Assembly: GCA_963791455.1 (NCBI GenBank)
Contig: CAWBSM010000003.1
Span: 186,001-250,000, forward strand
DNA length: 64,000 nt
Reading direction: 5' to 3'
Source of the DNA: Bog-473 sp963791455
GTDB taxonomy: Bacteria > Actinomycetota > Acidimicrobiia > Acidimicrobiales > RAAP-2
Program-made: the position numbers and the translations under genes
Part shown: one piece after another, positions 29,949 through 38,535 of the stretch
Layout: each line of letters opens with the position of its first letter
How positions within the stretch are numbered: the first letter of the stretch is position 1
Notes under the pieces: model-generated
What the model saw: only the letters and a program-made list of their open reading frames with translations
The model's database searches: none
What the model was told of the DNA's origin: nothing

Positions 29949-30851
29949 ATGAGCCAATCCGCCTACGAGCCTGCGTCGGCGCCCGCGCTGCGCCAGATCC
30001 CGCGTCGCTACCTGGCTCTCGGGCTCATCATCATCGCCATCGTCTTGCTGGGGGCGGTGGTCCTGGTGCGGGACAACTCGGGTCCGAGCAGCTCGTCGAC
30101 CGTCGAGACCTTCAGCCCGGCGCCATCCTCGCTCATCGCCACCGTGGCCGCCGTGCCCTCTTCGGTCTACGACGCCGTGGGAGTCAGCTCTCCCGCCAAC
30201 CCGGTCACGCCGCTGCAGCAGGTCGGGAACGCCAGCTCGCCTCTGTGGGGAGCCGCCGTCGCCGGCGGCCCGCCCAAGCCGGTCGTGTTCTTCTACGGCG
30301 CCGAGTTCGCACCCTACGCAGCAGCCGAGCGCTGGCCCCTCGTTCTCGCCCTCTCGCGCTTCGGCACTTTCAACCAGCTCGGGGTGATGCAGTCGAGCGC
30401 GTCGACCGCCTTCGCCAATCTCTCCACGTTCACCTTCTGGAACGTCTCGTACTCGAGTCGCTGGCTGGTGCTCGAGTCGGTCGAGCGTTACAGCTCCTTG
30501 AACCCGACGGGGGCTCGCTATCTCGGCCTCCAAACACCCGACGCGCGGCAGGCCGCGGCAATCGCCAGCTACGGGACGAGTCCCACCACCTTCTCGCTGC
30601 TCGACGTGGCCAACCGTTACGTCCTCGACGGCGCCGCCTTCACGCCCGGCGTCCTGGCCGGCCTCTCACAAGACCAGATCGCCGGCGACCTGTCCATGCC
30701 AGCGAGTCCGCTGACCCAGGCCGTGGTGAGCGCGGCGAACGAGATCACGGCCACCATCTGCTCGGTCGACGGGGATCGGCCCGGCGCGGTGTGCGAGTCG
30801 CGGGGCGTGCTGGCGGCCGGCGCGTTGCTGAAGGGAGCGCACCCGCACTGA
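29949..30851 (+). CDS. DUF929-like membrane-anchored thioredoxin-fold protein lacking the active-site cysteines
   Basis: 300 residues. One membrane helix near residues 22-42 (YLALGLIIIAIVLLGAVVLV), then a Ser-rich linker and a thioredoxin-like domain. The motif VVFFYGAEFAPYAAAERWPL aligns with the DUF929 motif, in which WCPFCAAERW is usual; here both Cys are replaced (FAPYA). ALSRFGTFNQLGVMQSS is well kept. The only Cys are near the C-terminus (ATICSVDGDRPGAVCES). A redox role through CxxC is therefore excluded; a chaperone or binding role is possible. TTGACT upstream and a short leader suggest its own promoter. Confidence 0.75.
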   Translation: MSQSAYEPASAPALRQIPRRYLALGLIIIAIVLLGAVVLVRDNSGPSSSSTVETFSPAPSSLIATVAAVPSSVYDAVGVSSPANPVTPLQQVGNASSPLWGAAVAGGPPKPVVFFYGAEFAPYAAAERWPLVLALSRFGTFNQLGVMQSSASTAFANLSTFTFWNVSYSSRWLVLESVERYSSLNPTGARYLGLQTPDARQAAAIASYGTSPTTFSLLDVANRYVLDGAAFTPGVLAGLSQDQIAGDLSMPASPLTQAVVSAANEITATICSVDGDRPGAVCESRGVLAAGALLKGAHPH

Positions 30852-30870
30852 GGCGGGCCGTGAGGGTGAG

Positions 30871-31128
30871 TCAGCTCGCCCGGCGGTCGAGCATGAGCTT
30901 GCGCTCGACCTCGTTCAGGCCCCCCCAGATCCCGTGGGGCTCCCTGATCCTGATGGCGTAGTCGAGGCACTCACCACGGACGCGGCATTGGTCGCAGATG
31001 GCCTTGGCGCGGATCTCGCGCGAGGCCTTCTCCTCCTTGCGCTCCGCATGGGACGGGGGGAAGAACACCACTGCTTGCGGTCCCCGGCAAGCTGCCTTCA
31101 ACTGCCACGACTCTGTTCCCTGGCGCAT
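30871..31128 (-). CDS. WhiB-family transcriptional regulator
   Basis: 85 residues. The four cluster Cys are at 14 (KAACRG), 45 and 48 (CDQCRVRGEC) and 54; the GIWGGLNE turn and the basic tail ERKLMLDRR follow. Actinobacteria-specific Fe-S regulator that binds the sigma factor's region 4. Divergent from the ArsA pair. Confidence 0.93.
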   Translation of the reverse strand: MRQGTESWQLKAACRGPQAVVFFPPSHAERKEEKASREIRAKAICDQCRVRGECLDYAIRIREPHGIWGGLNEVERKLMLDRRAS

Positions 31129-31269
31129 GAAACCCCCCGATAGGGCGCATTAAATCCCCCGTGCGAGGTCAAGCTACTGCCGAGGATGGCCGCGTTCAAG
31201 GGGCTTGACCAGGGTCTTTGGCCGGCGATCGATCTATGGCGCAGACACGGCAACTACGCTCAGCCCAGC

Positions 31270-32241
31270 ATGGACGTGGGTACCTTCTGCGCACAGAGCC
31301 ACGTCCTCATCGTCGCCGGCAAGGGCGGCGTGGGTAAGACGACGATGAGCGCGGCGCTGGCCACAATGGCCTCCGGGGCGGGCAAATCGGTGCTCATCGT
31401 GGAGCTCGAGGGCAAGTCCGGCATCGCCGCCGCCTTCGGCCGGAGCGAGGATCTCGACTACGACGAGGTCGTCCTGGCAACCGCCGGTCCGACCGGCGCC
31501 GCCGTGCGGGCCCGGCGGCTCACACCCGATGACGCGCTGATCGAGTATCTCGAAGACCATGGCTTGCGGCGCGTGTCCAAGCGGCTGGCGCACTCGGGGT
31601 TGCTCGACGTGGTCTCGACCGCGATCCCGGGCATCCGCGACGTGCTCGTGCTGGGCAAGGTGAAGCAGCTGGAGCGGGAGGGTGCGGCTGACCTGATCGT
31701 GGTCGACGCGCCCGCCACGGGCCACGCGATCACATTCCTCACCTCGGCCGCCGGCCTCGTCGGCGCGGCCCGTGGCGGCCCCCTGCGCACCCAGGCCCAG
31801 GACGTCGTCGACCTTCTCAACGACCCGACCCGGTGCCGGGTCATTTTGGTCACGCTGCCCGAGGAGCTCCCGGTCTCGGAGACCATCGAGTCGGCCTACA
31901 CCTTGGAGGACAAGGCCGGCGTGCAGCTGGGACCGGTCATCGTGAACGCCTGCGATCCCGAACCCATCGGGCTGGAGCGGCCGGCGGGCGACGTGGCGGC
32001 GGCGGCGGGGGTGACGCTCGATCCCGAACACCTGGCCGTTCTGGAGGCCGCTCGGCAGTTCCGGCTCGCCCGTCACGCCGTCTCCGCCGAGCAGGTCGAA
32101 CGGTTGCAACACGACCTGCCGCTCCCCAACCTGCTCGTGCCGGCCCTCAATGCCGAAGCCATCGGGCCGGCCGAGACCCAGGAGCTGGCCGACGCGCTGG
32201 CGGCCTCGGTGAGCGCGCTGGTGGCCGAGGCAGCGGGGTGA
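31270..32241 (+). CDS. Get3/ArsA-like ATPase, first of a tandem pair
   Basis: Deviant Walker A KGGVGKTTMSAALA near the start, Switch I ELEGKSG, Walker B IVVDAPATGHAITFL. The ATG at 31270 gives MDVGTFCAQSHVLIVAGKGG; an ATG at 31186 is in frame and would add 28 residues. ArsA/Get3 proteins are dimeric ATPases that move metalloids or tail-anchored proteins. In actinobacteria such pairs occur beside whiB with no arsenic genes, as here, so an arsenite role is unlikely. Overlaps the next gene by GTGA. Confidence 0.8.
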   Translation: MDVGTFCAQSHVLIVAGKGGVGKTTMSAALATMASGAGKSVLIVELEGKSGIAAAFGRSEDLDYDEVVLATAGPTGAAVRARRLTPDDALIEYLEDHGLRRVSKRLAHSGLLDVVSTAIPGIRDVLVLGKVKQLEREGAADLIVVDAPATGHAITFLTSAAGLVGAARGGPLRTQAQDVVDLLNDPTRCRVILVTLPEELPVSETIESAYTLEDKAGVQLGPVIVNACDPEPIGLERPAGDVAAAAGVTLDPEHLAVLEAARQFRLARHAVSAEQVERLQHDLPLPNLLVPALNAEAIGPAETQELADALAASVSALVAEAAG

Positions 32242-33344
32242 GCGACGTGACGGCGGGGGCGGGTCTGCCGGCCACGCTGCCGGGCCTGATCGCGGAGCGC
32301 GCCGTGATCGTGTGCTGCGGGTCGGGTGGGGTGGGCAAGACGACGGTGTCGGCCACCTTCGCGCTGGCGGCGGCCCGCGCCGGTCGGCGCGCGTGTGTCG
32401 TCACCGTCGACCCGGCCCGTCGCCTGGCCGACGCATTGGGGGTGGAGTCGTTGCCCAACACGCCGACGGAGGTGGAGGGCGACTGGCCCGGTCAGCTCCA
32501 CGCCCTGATGCTCGACTCGAAAGGCACGTTCGACGACCTGATCGAGCGCTACGCCCGGACACCGGAGCAAGCGGAATCGATCCTGACCAACCGGCTCTAC
32601 CAGAATCTTGCCGGCGCTCTGTCGGGCACGCAGGAGTACATGGCCATGGAGAAGCTCTACGAGCTGGTCCAGTCCAAGCAGTTCGACGTGGTGGTGGTCG
32701 ACACGCCCCCGACCCGCAACGCGCTCGACCTGCTCGATGCGCCACGTCGCCTCACTCGATTCCTCGAGAACCGCCTCTTCCGCGCGCTGCTCGTACCCAC
32801 CCGGATGTCGCTGCGGGCGATCGGGGTCGCGACACAGGCGCTGCTCCGGACGATTGCCAAGGTGGCCGGCGCCGAGATCGTGCAGGACGCCGTCGCCTTC
32901 TTTCAGGCGTTCGAGGGAATGGAGGACGGGTTCCGAAGCCGGGCCAGTGCCGTGCACGAGCTCCTCGCCGACCCGTCCACGGCCTACGTCCTCGTCACCT
33001 CGGCGAGGCCCGACGCCATTGCTGAGGCGGGCTTCTTCACCGACAAGTTGGAAGAACGTGACACCGCGGTGGCGGCGCTCGTCGTCAACCGGATCGCCCC
33101 TACTTTCGGAGACGGTGGTCACCCGACGGAACCGGGGACGGCAGCAGGGGCCAGAGCGCCTGGCCTGGAGGCCCTCGAGGACAATCTGGCCGAGCTGAAC
33201 CAAGTAGCGGCGCGCGAGGAGGCGGCGTTCGCCGGCCTGGCCGCCCGGGTGTCGCCCGCTCCCGTGGGACGTATCCCGCTCTTCGGACAGGACGTGCACG
33301 AGCTGGGGGGGCTGCAGCAGGCGGCCGATCACCTCTTCGGCTGA
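32238..33344 (+). CDS. Get3/ArsA-like ATPase, second of a tandem pair
   Basis: 368 residues from a GTG inside the previous stop. CCGSGGVGKTTVSATFALAAA is the P-loop, VTVDPARRLADALG is Switch I, VVVDTPPTRNALDLLDAPRRL is Walker B with the A-loop-like region. LYQNLAGALSGTQEYMAMEKLYEL is the helical lid typical of Get3. The two proteins probably form a heterodimer because the genes are coupled and each provides one P-loop. Confidence 0.85.
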   Translation: MSDVTAGAGLPATLPGLIAERAVIVCCGSGGVGKTTVSATFALAAARAGRRACVVTVDPARRLADALGVESLPNTPTEVEGDWPGQLHALMLDSKGTFDDLIERYARTPEQAESILTNRLYQNLAGALSGTQEYMAMEKLYELVQSKQFDVVVVDTPPTRNALDLLDAPRRLTRFLENRLFRALLVPTRMSLRAIGVATQALLRTIAKVAGAEIVQDAVAFFQAFEGMEDGFRSRASAVHELLADPSTAYVLVTSARPDAIAEAGFFTDKLEERDTAVAALVVNRIAPTFGDGGHPTEPGTAAGARAPGLEALEDNLAELNQVAAREEAAFAGLAARVSPAPVGRIPLFGQDVHELGGLQQAADHLFG

Positions 33345-33394
33345 ACGATCGGGTCGTCTTTGGCAGGTGGTGCCGGTCCGATAGTCTCCGGTCG

Positions 33395-33850
33395 GTGCAG
33401 ACCATCCTGGTCGCCAGCGACGCGCCCACCCTCCGGAAGGAGATCGAGGCCGTGATCAGCGGACCCGATGTCGAGGTGCGCGCGGTGACCTCGGGTCCCG
33501 AAGTAGTCAGCTTCGTCACCGAGGAGTCGCCCGATCTGGTCATCGTGGACATGCAGATGGGGAACATGGGTGGCATGGCCGTATGCCTGGAGCTGCGCCT
33601 GCAGGAGTCTTACGACGCGTTGGACCACATCCCCGTGCTGATGCTCCTGGACCGCCGCCCCGACGTCTTCCTGGCCCGCCGCTCGGGCGCCGAGGGCTGG
33701 CTGGTGAAGCCACTCGATCCGTTGCGCTTGCGCCGCGCCGTCGCCACCCTGTTGGACGACCGCACCTTCGCCGACGACTCGTTCACGCCCGTGCCCGTGC
33801 TGGTGGGCAGTGGACCCCAGCTGCAGGCAGGACCCGAGCCCAGACCCTGA
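33395..33850 (+). CDS. stand-alone response-regulator receiver domain protein
   Basis: 151 residues with only a receiver. DLVIVDMQMGNMGGMA holds the phospho-acceptor Asp, AEGWLVKPLDPLRLRRAV the conserved Lys. No output domain, and a short Pro/Glu-rich tail. GTG start. Sits 50 bp after the ArsA pair and 12 bp before the CBS gene, so it may be part of one transcript. No kinase is nearby. Confidence 0.85.
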   Translation: MQTILVASDAPTLRKEIEAVISGPDVEVRAVTSGPEVVSFVTEESPDLVIVDMQMGNMGGMAVCLELRLQESYDALDHIPVLMLLDRRPDVFLARRSGAEGWLVKPLDPLRLRRAVATLLDDRTFADDSFTPVPVLVGSGPQLQAGPEPRP

Positions 33851-33861
33851 CCGGCCCCGCG

Positions 33862-34836
33862 GTGTCGCACCGACCGGAATCGCCGGAGCCCCAACCCAAG
33901 CGAGCGCGCCGGTTCTGGCGTCGCCCGGCCACCGACGAGCCTGCCGGATCGGCTGGCCACGACCAAACTCTCGAGGCCGAGGCGGCGGAGCAAGAGCGGA
34001 TCATCATCGAAGCTCTGGCGGACCTCCGAGAGGTCGACGTCCGGGAGGTCATGACACCGCGGGTCGACGTGACCTATCTGACCATCCCGGTCCACGCAGA
34101 GGACATCGCACGGGCCGTGCGCAGCTCGGGGCACAGTTGCTTTCCGGTCGTTCACGACGATCTCGACGACCTGATCGGCATCCTCTTCGTGAACGACATC
34201 TTCCGGACCGGCGGCGGGACCTCGAGCGCGCAAACCCGCGGCGACGCCAGCGAACCGAGAACCAGGGACGCCACCGACCCCAGCCCCTTGGAGATCTCCC
34301 GCAAGGTGCGCCAGCCCTACCTCCTCCCCGAGTCGCTCGGGGTGCTCGAGGCGCTGGCCGACATGCGTAAGAACCGCCGGGCCGTCGCCATCGTGGTCGA
34401 CGAATACGGGGGTGTGGCGGGAATGCTCACGGTCAAGGACCTCTTGGAGCCACTGGTCGGGGAACTGCACGACGAGTTCGACGAGAAGGAAGAGGCGCTG
34501 ATCGTGCGGGTCGACAACACCCGCTGGCTCATCGACGGTCAGGCCAACGTCGACGATGTGCGCGAACGCCTCGGTATCGCGATCCCCGACGGGGAGTACG
34601 TCACCCTCGGTGGACTCCTGTTCGAGCGCTTCGGCCACATCCCCTCCGAGGGTGAGGAGGTCCGCGTGGGCGACTGGGACCTCAAGGTGGTCGAGATGGA
34701 CAAACGTCGCGTGGCACAGGTCGTCGCCACCTATGCCGAGGCCCCGACGGCAGGCGACGAGAACGGTGGTGGCGCCGGGGGGAGCGGTGCCGGACGCGAT
34801 CGTGCCTCCGACGAGAACGAGGAAGCGTCCGGCTAA
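33862..34836 (+). CDS. CBS-pair protein with CorC/HlyC C-terminal domain (soluble)
   Basis: 324 residues from a GTG at 33862. REVMTPRVDVTYLTIP opens CBS 1 and RKNRRAVAIVVDEYGGVAGMLTVKDLLEPLVGE closes CBS 2, followed by the CorC/HlyC transporter-associated domain (WLIDGQANVDDVRERLG to GDWDLKVVEMDKRR). The N-terminal membrane domain of CNNM/HlyC exporters is missing, giving a short CorC-like protein. An acidic Gly-rich tail ends it. A role in Mg2+/Co2+ handling or as an adenylate sensor is likely. Confidence 0.85.
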   Translation: MSHRPESPEPQPKRARRFWRRPATDEPAGSAGHDQTLEAEAAEQERIIIEALADLREVDVREVMTPRVDVTYLTIPVHAEDIARAVRSSGHSCFPVVHDDLDDLIGILFVNDIFRTGGGTSSAQTRGDASEPRTRDATDPSPLEISRKVRQPYLLPESLGVLEALADMRKNRRAVAIVVDEYGGVAGMLTVKDLLEPLVGELHDEFDEKEEALIVRVDNTRWLIDGQANVDDVRERLGIAIPDGEYVTLGGLLFERFGHIPSEGEEVRVGDWDLKVVEMDKRRVAQVVATYAEAPTAGDENGGGAGGSGAGRDRASDENEEASG

Positions 34837-34876
34837 GGCCGCGGTAGTGTGCAGGCTGCTCCCCTCGGGGGGCGGA

Positions 34877-34951
34877 CGGGCTGTGGCGCAGCTTGGTTAG
34901 CGCGCTGCGTTCGGGACGCAGAGGTCCCCGGTTCAAATCCGGGCAGCCCGA
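34877..34951 (+). tRNA. tRNA-Pro (CGG)
   Basis: A complete 75-nt cloverleaf, no encoded CCA. The anticodon stem CTGCG/CGCAG surrounds loop TTCGGGA (anticodon CGG); T-arm CCCGG TTCAAAT CCGGG. Its 3' part is repeated at 43947-43984 and marks the integration site of the island. Confidence 0.96.
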
Positions 34952-35031
34952 CTGAAAAGCCCTGGTCAGGGCGATGCGTTTGGCGGAGAGGGTGAGCTTC
35001 TCGAACCAATGGCGCGCAAAATGGCGCGGAA

Positions 35032-35045
35032 CTTATTTCGGGTTG
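35032..35045. repeat. 14-bp target-site duplication, left copy (right copy 36757-36770)
   Basis: CTTATTTCGGGTTG is repeated exactly on both sides of the insertion sequence. The right copy contains the last codons and the TAA stop of the integrase; the left copy carries what was originally downstream of that stop. Confidence 0.85.
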
Positions 35046-36756
35046 TGTGAAATTCCGGTTCATGCTTGACGGCGTGGCTCCGGTACCTGCCTGACACTTT
35101 CGGACGCGGTTCCGGTACCTGGGCGACACTGGCTCCGGTACCTCCTTGACACTTCGTGCCTGAGAGGGTCCACCACGTGGCGGTTGCCACCTTCTTCGCT
35201 GTTGACGCAGTCGTCGACAGATGCGAAGGAGGCCGACCGTGTTGGTGGAGCTCAAGCTCGTGGAACAGCGCTATCGGGCGGTCATCGACGTCCTCGACGG
35301 GATGAGCGTGACCGACGTGGCGCGCCGCAACGGGGTCAGCCGTCAGACGCTGCACACGTGGCTGCGCCGCTATGCCGAGGGCGGCATGGCGGCACTGGCC
35401 GACAAGAGCTCAAGGCCCGAGAGCTGTCCGCACCAGATCGCTCCGCTCGTCGAGGCCAAGGTGGTCGAGCTGCGCCGGGCGCATCCGAGGTGGGGGCCGC
35501 GCTCGATCCGCACCCGGCTGGCCAAAGAGGGTTTCAGTCCAGTGCCTGGACGCTCCTCGATCTATCGCACCTTGGTCCGCCACCATCTGCTCGAGCCCAC
35601 AGCGCGCAAACGCTCCCGCTCTGATTACAAACGCTGGGAGCGGTCCCGCTCAATGGAGCTGTGGCAGATGGACATCGTCGGACGCTTCCATCTCGCCGAC
35701 GGCACCGAGGTCAAAGTCGTCACCGGCGTCGACGATCACTCACGCTTTTGCATCTGTGCCCGGGTGGTGGCCCGGGCGACGGCGAGGCCGGTGTGCGAAG
35801 CGCTCCAGTGGGCGCTGCACACCCACGGCCTCCCGGACCAAATTTTGACTGACAACGGCAAGGTCTTCACGGCTCGCTTCGGCCAAGGCCCCGGACCAGT
35901 TCTTTTCGACCGCATCTGTGCCAACAACGGCATCCGCCATCTGCTCACCGCTCCGTATTCACCGACCACGACGGGCAAGGTCGAACGCTTCCACAGGACC
36001 ATGCGCTCGGACTTCTTGGTCGACCACGACCGGGTGCACTTGAGCATCGAGGCGCTCCAAGGCGCTCTCGACGAGTGGGTAGGCGAATACAACACCGAGC
36101 GTCCGCACCAATCGCTGGGCGACCGACCACCCGCCGAACGCTTCGCCTTGGCCGCTGCGCATCGAGCAGCGGACCTCGAGATGCCAGAGGTCCCCGACGA
36201 GGTTCCGCTCTCAGGCCGTCCGCCGGGCGTGAACCGCTGGGTCGACCAGCGGGGCTCGATCACCCTCGGAGGCTTTCGCTATCGGGTGGGCGCGACCTTC
36301 GCGGGGGAGTCCGTCGAGGTCGTCGTGCGCTCGGGGCTCGTCGAGATCCTCCACGCCGGAGTCCTCGTCGCCACCCACGCCGAGCGTCGCGGGCCCGACA
36401 AGGGGTCCCGTCCCCAGCAGGCGCCGCGCTCTGGGCGCTCTCGTCCGCCGACGAGCGGCATGAGCGTCACCCGTCGGGTGGACGGCGGTGGCACGGTCTC
36501 CTTCGCCGGAACCGGCTATCGGGTCGGACGCAGCTGGGCCCGTCAGCTCGTCGACGTGGCCATCGTCGCCGGCTCGGTCCAGATTTCCGCCAAGGGCAAG
36601 GTCATCAGAGTCCACGCCATCCGCCACGACCGCTCCAAGGAGCACGGCGCCTTCGCCACGCCCGAAGGCCGGCCCCGTAAGGTCCAGGTGGCCTGAGGGT
36701 TTGGGTGTCAAGCAGGTACCGGAGTCAGACCGTCAAGCGGGTACCGGGTCTTGACA
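35046..36756 (+). mobile_element. IS481-like insertion sequence, 1.71 kb
   Basis: The ends align as imperfect inverted repeats of about 50 bp (left TGTGAAATTCCGGTTC; right end, complemented, TGTCAAGACCCGGTAC). Within both ends a motif like CCGGTACCTGCCTGACAC recurs: three copies on the left (about 35088-35155) and two on the right, likely transposase-binding sites. One transposase gene fills the interior. The 14-bp target duplication shows insertion as a unit. Confidence 0.85.
35239..36696 (+). CDS. IS481-family DDE transposase
   Basis: 485 residues from a GTG at 35239 with GAAGGAGG upstream. An N-terminal HTH (VTDVARRNGVSRQTLHTWLRRY) and a second one (RWGPRSIRTRLAKEG) precede the rve catalytic core. 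DDE residues are in MELWQMDIVG, QILTDNGKVF and TTTGKVERFHRTM. The C-terminal 130 residues hold two small beta-rich repeats (ITLGGFRYRVG and VSFAGTGYRVG) resembling Mu-transposase C-terminal barrels. No frameshift, so it may be active. Confidence 0.92.
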   Translation: MLVELKLVEQRYRAVIDVLDGMSVTDVARRNGVSRQTLHTWLRRYAEGGMAALADKSSRPESCPHQIAPLVEAKVVELRRAHPRWGPRSIRTRLAKEGFSPVPGRSSIYRTLVRHHLLEPTARKRSRSDYKRWERSRSMELWQMDIVGRFHLADGTEVKVVTGVDDHSRFCICARVVARATARPVCEALQWALHTHGLPDQILTDNGKVFTARFGQGPGPVLFDRICANNGIRHLLTAPYSPTTTGKVERFHRTMRSDFLVDHDRVHLSIEALQGALDEWVGEYNTERPHQSLGDRPPAERFALAAAHRAADLEMPEVPDEVPLSGRPPGVNRWVDQRGSITLGGFRYRVGATFAGESVEVVVRSGLVEILHAGVLVATHAERRGPDKGSRPQQAPRSGRSRPPTSGMSVTRRVDGGGTVSFAGTGYRVGRSWARQLVDVAIVAGSVQISAKGKVIRVHAIRHDRSKEHGAFATPEGRPRKVQVA

Positions 36757-36757
36757 C

Positions 36758-37918
36758 TTATTTCGGGTTGCCGCGCTTCTTCGGAGGACGCCGCTCGACG
36801 GAACTGCCGCGGTTGCCGTCGGGCCCGAAGAACGTCTCACTGATGACGTCGGCCGCCGCGCGATCGACCGCCGCGGGGGCGGAGGCGTAGATGGCCAGGG
36901 TCACCCTCGGGTCGGCGTGCCCGAGGCGGGTCTGCGCCGTCTTCACGTCGATGCCTTCGACGACCAGTGTCGTGGCGTTGAGACGCCGCAGATCATGGAA
37001 GCCCGCACCGGCGCAGCCGGAGGAGGCCGTGGCGTGCTCCCAGACGCGGCGCCGCCAGTTCGAGTAACGGAGGGCTCCACCCCCGTCGTCCGTGAACACG
37101 AGTGCGTCGGCGTCGTCCTCGCTGAGGCCCTCCCTCTCGAGGTGGGTCGCCAGCATGGTGGTGACGACGTCCGGCATGAACATGGTCCGCCGGCCTGCGC
37201 AGGACTTCGGTGGGCTGAGCACGTTTCGCCCGCCGATCCCCCGCACCATGGCCTCGGTCACCGACAGCCGGCCCTCGGCCAAGTCGAACCGCCCGACTCG
37301 CAGCGCCGCCACTTCGGACCAACGCAGGCCGATCGTGGCGCCGAGCCAGACCATGACCCGGTAACGCTCGGGGATGTTGGTGGCGATGCGTCCGACGTCG
37401 GCGGCCGACAGTTCGTAACGACGAGTGCCGTCGATCGAAGGCAGCACGATGTTGCGACAGGGAGTCCGAGCAAGCCAGTCGTTGCGCACGGCATAGCCGA
37501 ACATGGCCCGCAGCACCTCGTAGTTCCGCTTGACGGTGCGCGGGGCGTGCTGGGTGCGCCAGCCGTTGACGAGCTGCTGGACATCCCGAGGCTGCACGCG
37601 CTCGATCCGCTCCTCGCCCATGACCGGCAGGACGTGGAGGCGCACGGTCAGCTCCTCACGGACGGCGGTCGACTCGCGCTTGCCCGGATTCGAAGCCACC
37701 CACTCCTCGGCCAGCTCCCGCACCCGGATGCGTCCAGCGAACGGATCGATCCATACGCCCCGGCGGATATCGGACTCGACAGAGGACAGGTAGGCCAGGG
37801 CGTCGCTCTTGGTCCGGAACGTCGTCGGTGCGACGTGACGACGACCGTTGTGCCAATAGCTGGCTTCAAAGTATCGACCGCGTTGGCGCACGCTGCCGAA
37901 GCGACGAACCGGCGGCAC
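36758..37918 (-). CDS. tyrosine-type site-specific integrase of the island
   Basis: 386 residues, GTG start. An N-terminal arm-binding domain (GSVRQRGRYFEASYWH..GRRHVAP) and a SAM-like core-binding domain (VQPRDVQQLVNGWRT) lead to the catalytic domain. Catalytic residues: Arg in LGATIGLRWSEVAALR, Lys in SPPKSCAGRR, HDLRR, and LGHADPRVTLAIYA with the nucleophile Tyr. It would carry out integration and excision at tRNA-Pro. The IS inserted exactly at its stop codon, yet the duplicated target restores the last residues (RGNPK) and the TAA, so the protein is complete. Confidence 0.93.
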   Translation of the reverse strand: MPPVRRFGSVRQRGRYFEASYWHNGRRHVAPTTFRTKSDALAYLSSVESDIRRGVWIDPFAGRIRVRELAEEWVASNPGKRESTAVREELTVRLHVLPVMGEERIERVQPRDVQQLVNGWRTQHAPRTVKRNYEVLRAMFGYAVRNDWLARTPCRNIVLPSIDGTRRYELSAADVGRIATNIPERYRVMVWLGATIGLRWSEVAALRVGRFDLAEGRLSVTEAMVRGIGGRNVLSPPKSCAGRRTMFMPDVVTTMLATHLEREGLSEDDADALVFTDDGGGALRYSNWRRRVWEHATASSGCAGAGFHDLRRLNATTLVVEGIDVKTAQTRLGHADPRVTLAIYASAPAAVDRAAADVISETFFGPDGNRGSSVERRPPKKRGNPK

Positions 37919-37921
37919 GAC

Positions 37922-38472
37922 CTACGCCGTCCTTGCGCGAGGCGGGCGGTGACCATCAGCGGTCACGGATCGGCCGAGCGCCATTCGCCGGCGTCGGGCG
38001 GCTCTTGCCACTGTCGCCTGATCCACGACACCGATGCGGTGGTCGTCGATCCAGTGCTCGAGGCCTTCCATGTCCAAGAACAGGTCGAGGCGGGCGACGC
38101 TCAGGACCAGTCCTCGACGAACGGTCCCAGGATCTCCTCGAAATGGCGCACCGTTCCCCCCGGACCCACGGAGTGGAGGAACTCGGCTCGGGGCTGGATC
38201 CGCACCGAGGGCAGGGGGTCGACTGGCGGTAAAGCCGATCCGCCCGCTCTCGTGGTCCAGACAGAAGCGGTACTTGCCCCACGCGTGGGGAGCGAGGCCC
38301 AAGGTCAGTCCCCCGGGCTGGAAGGGGACGGGCCTCGACGCCCGGTCGGCGAACGTGCGCTCCTCGTCGAGGTGGGTCAAGAAGCCCTGGGAGAGATACC
38401 CGTTTCCCGAGAGGTAGAGGGCGTCGACGCCCGAGGCCAGCTCGCGGGGTCCGGCATCCGGTTCGCCCGGCG
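37922..38472 (-). pseudogene. decayed replication-initiator-like gene, multiple frameshifts
   Basis: Pieces of one protein are spread over frames: ELASGVDALYLSGNGYLSQG to HESGRIGFTAS in one, VDPLPSVRIQPRAEFLHSVG to LGPFVEDWS in another, then back to RLDLFLDMEGLEHWIDDHR. Breaks fall near 38225-38235 and 38105-38110, and no start codon is in frame at the beginning. The RLDLFLD segment and the position just before the integrase fit a Rep-type initiator of an integrative element, but that is tentative. The 3' end abuts the integrase start. Confidence 0.45.
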
Positions 38473-38535
38473 GATATACACGCAGATTTGCGACTGTATG
38501 GGCGAGGCCGGCCCGGGAGAACGCATCATGGTCTC

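Noticed and set aside
31270..33344. Arsenic resistance operon
   Set aside because: The ATPases are ArsA-like, but there is no arsB, arsC, arsD or arsR beside them and the context is whiB plus signalling genes.
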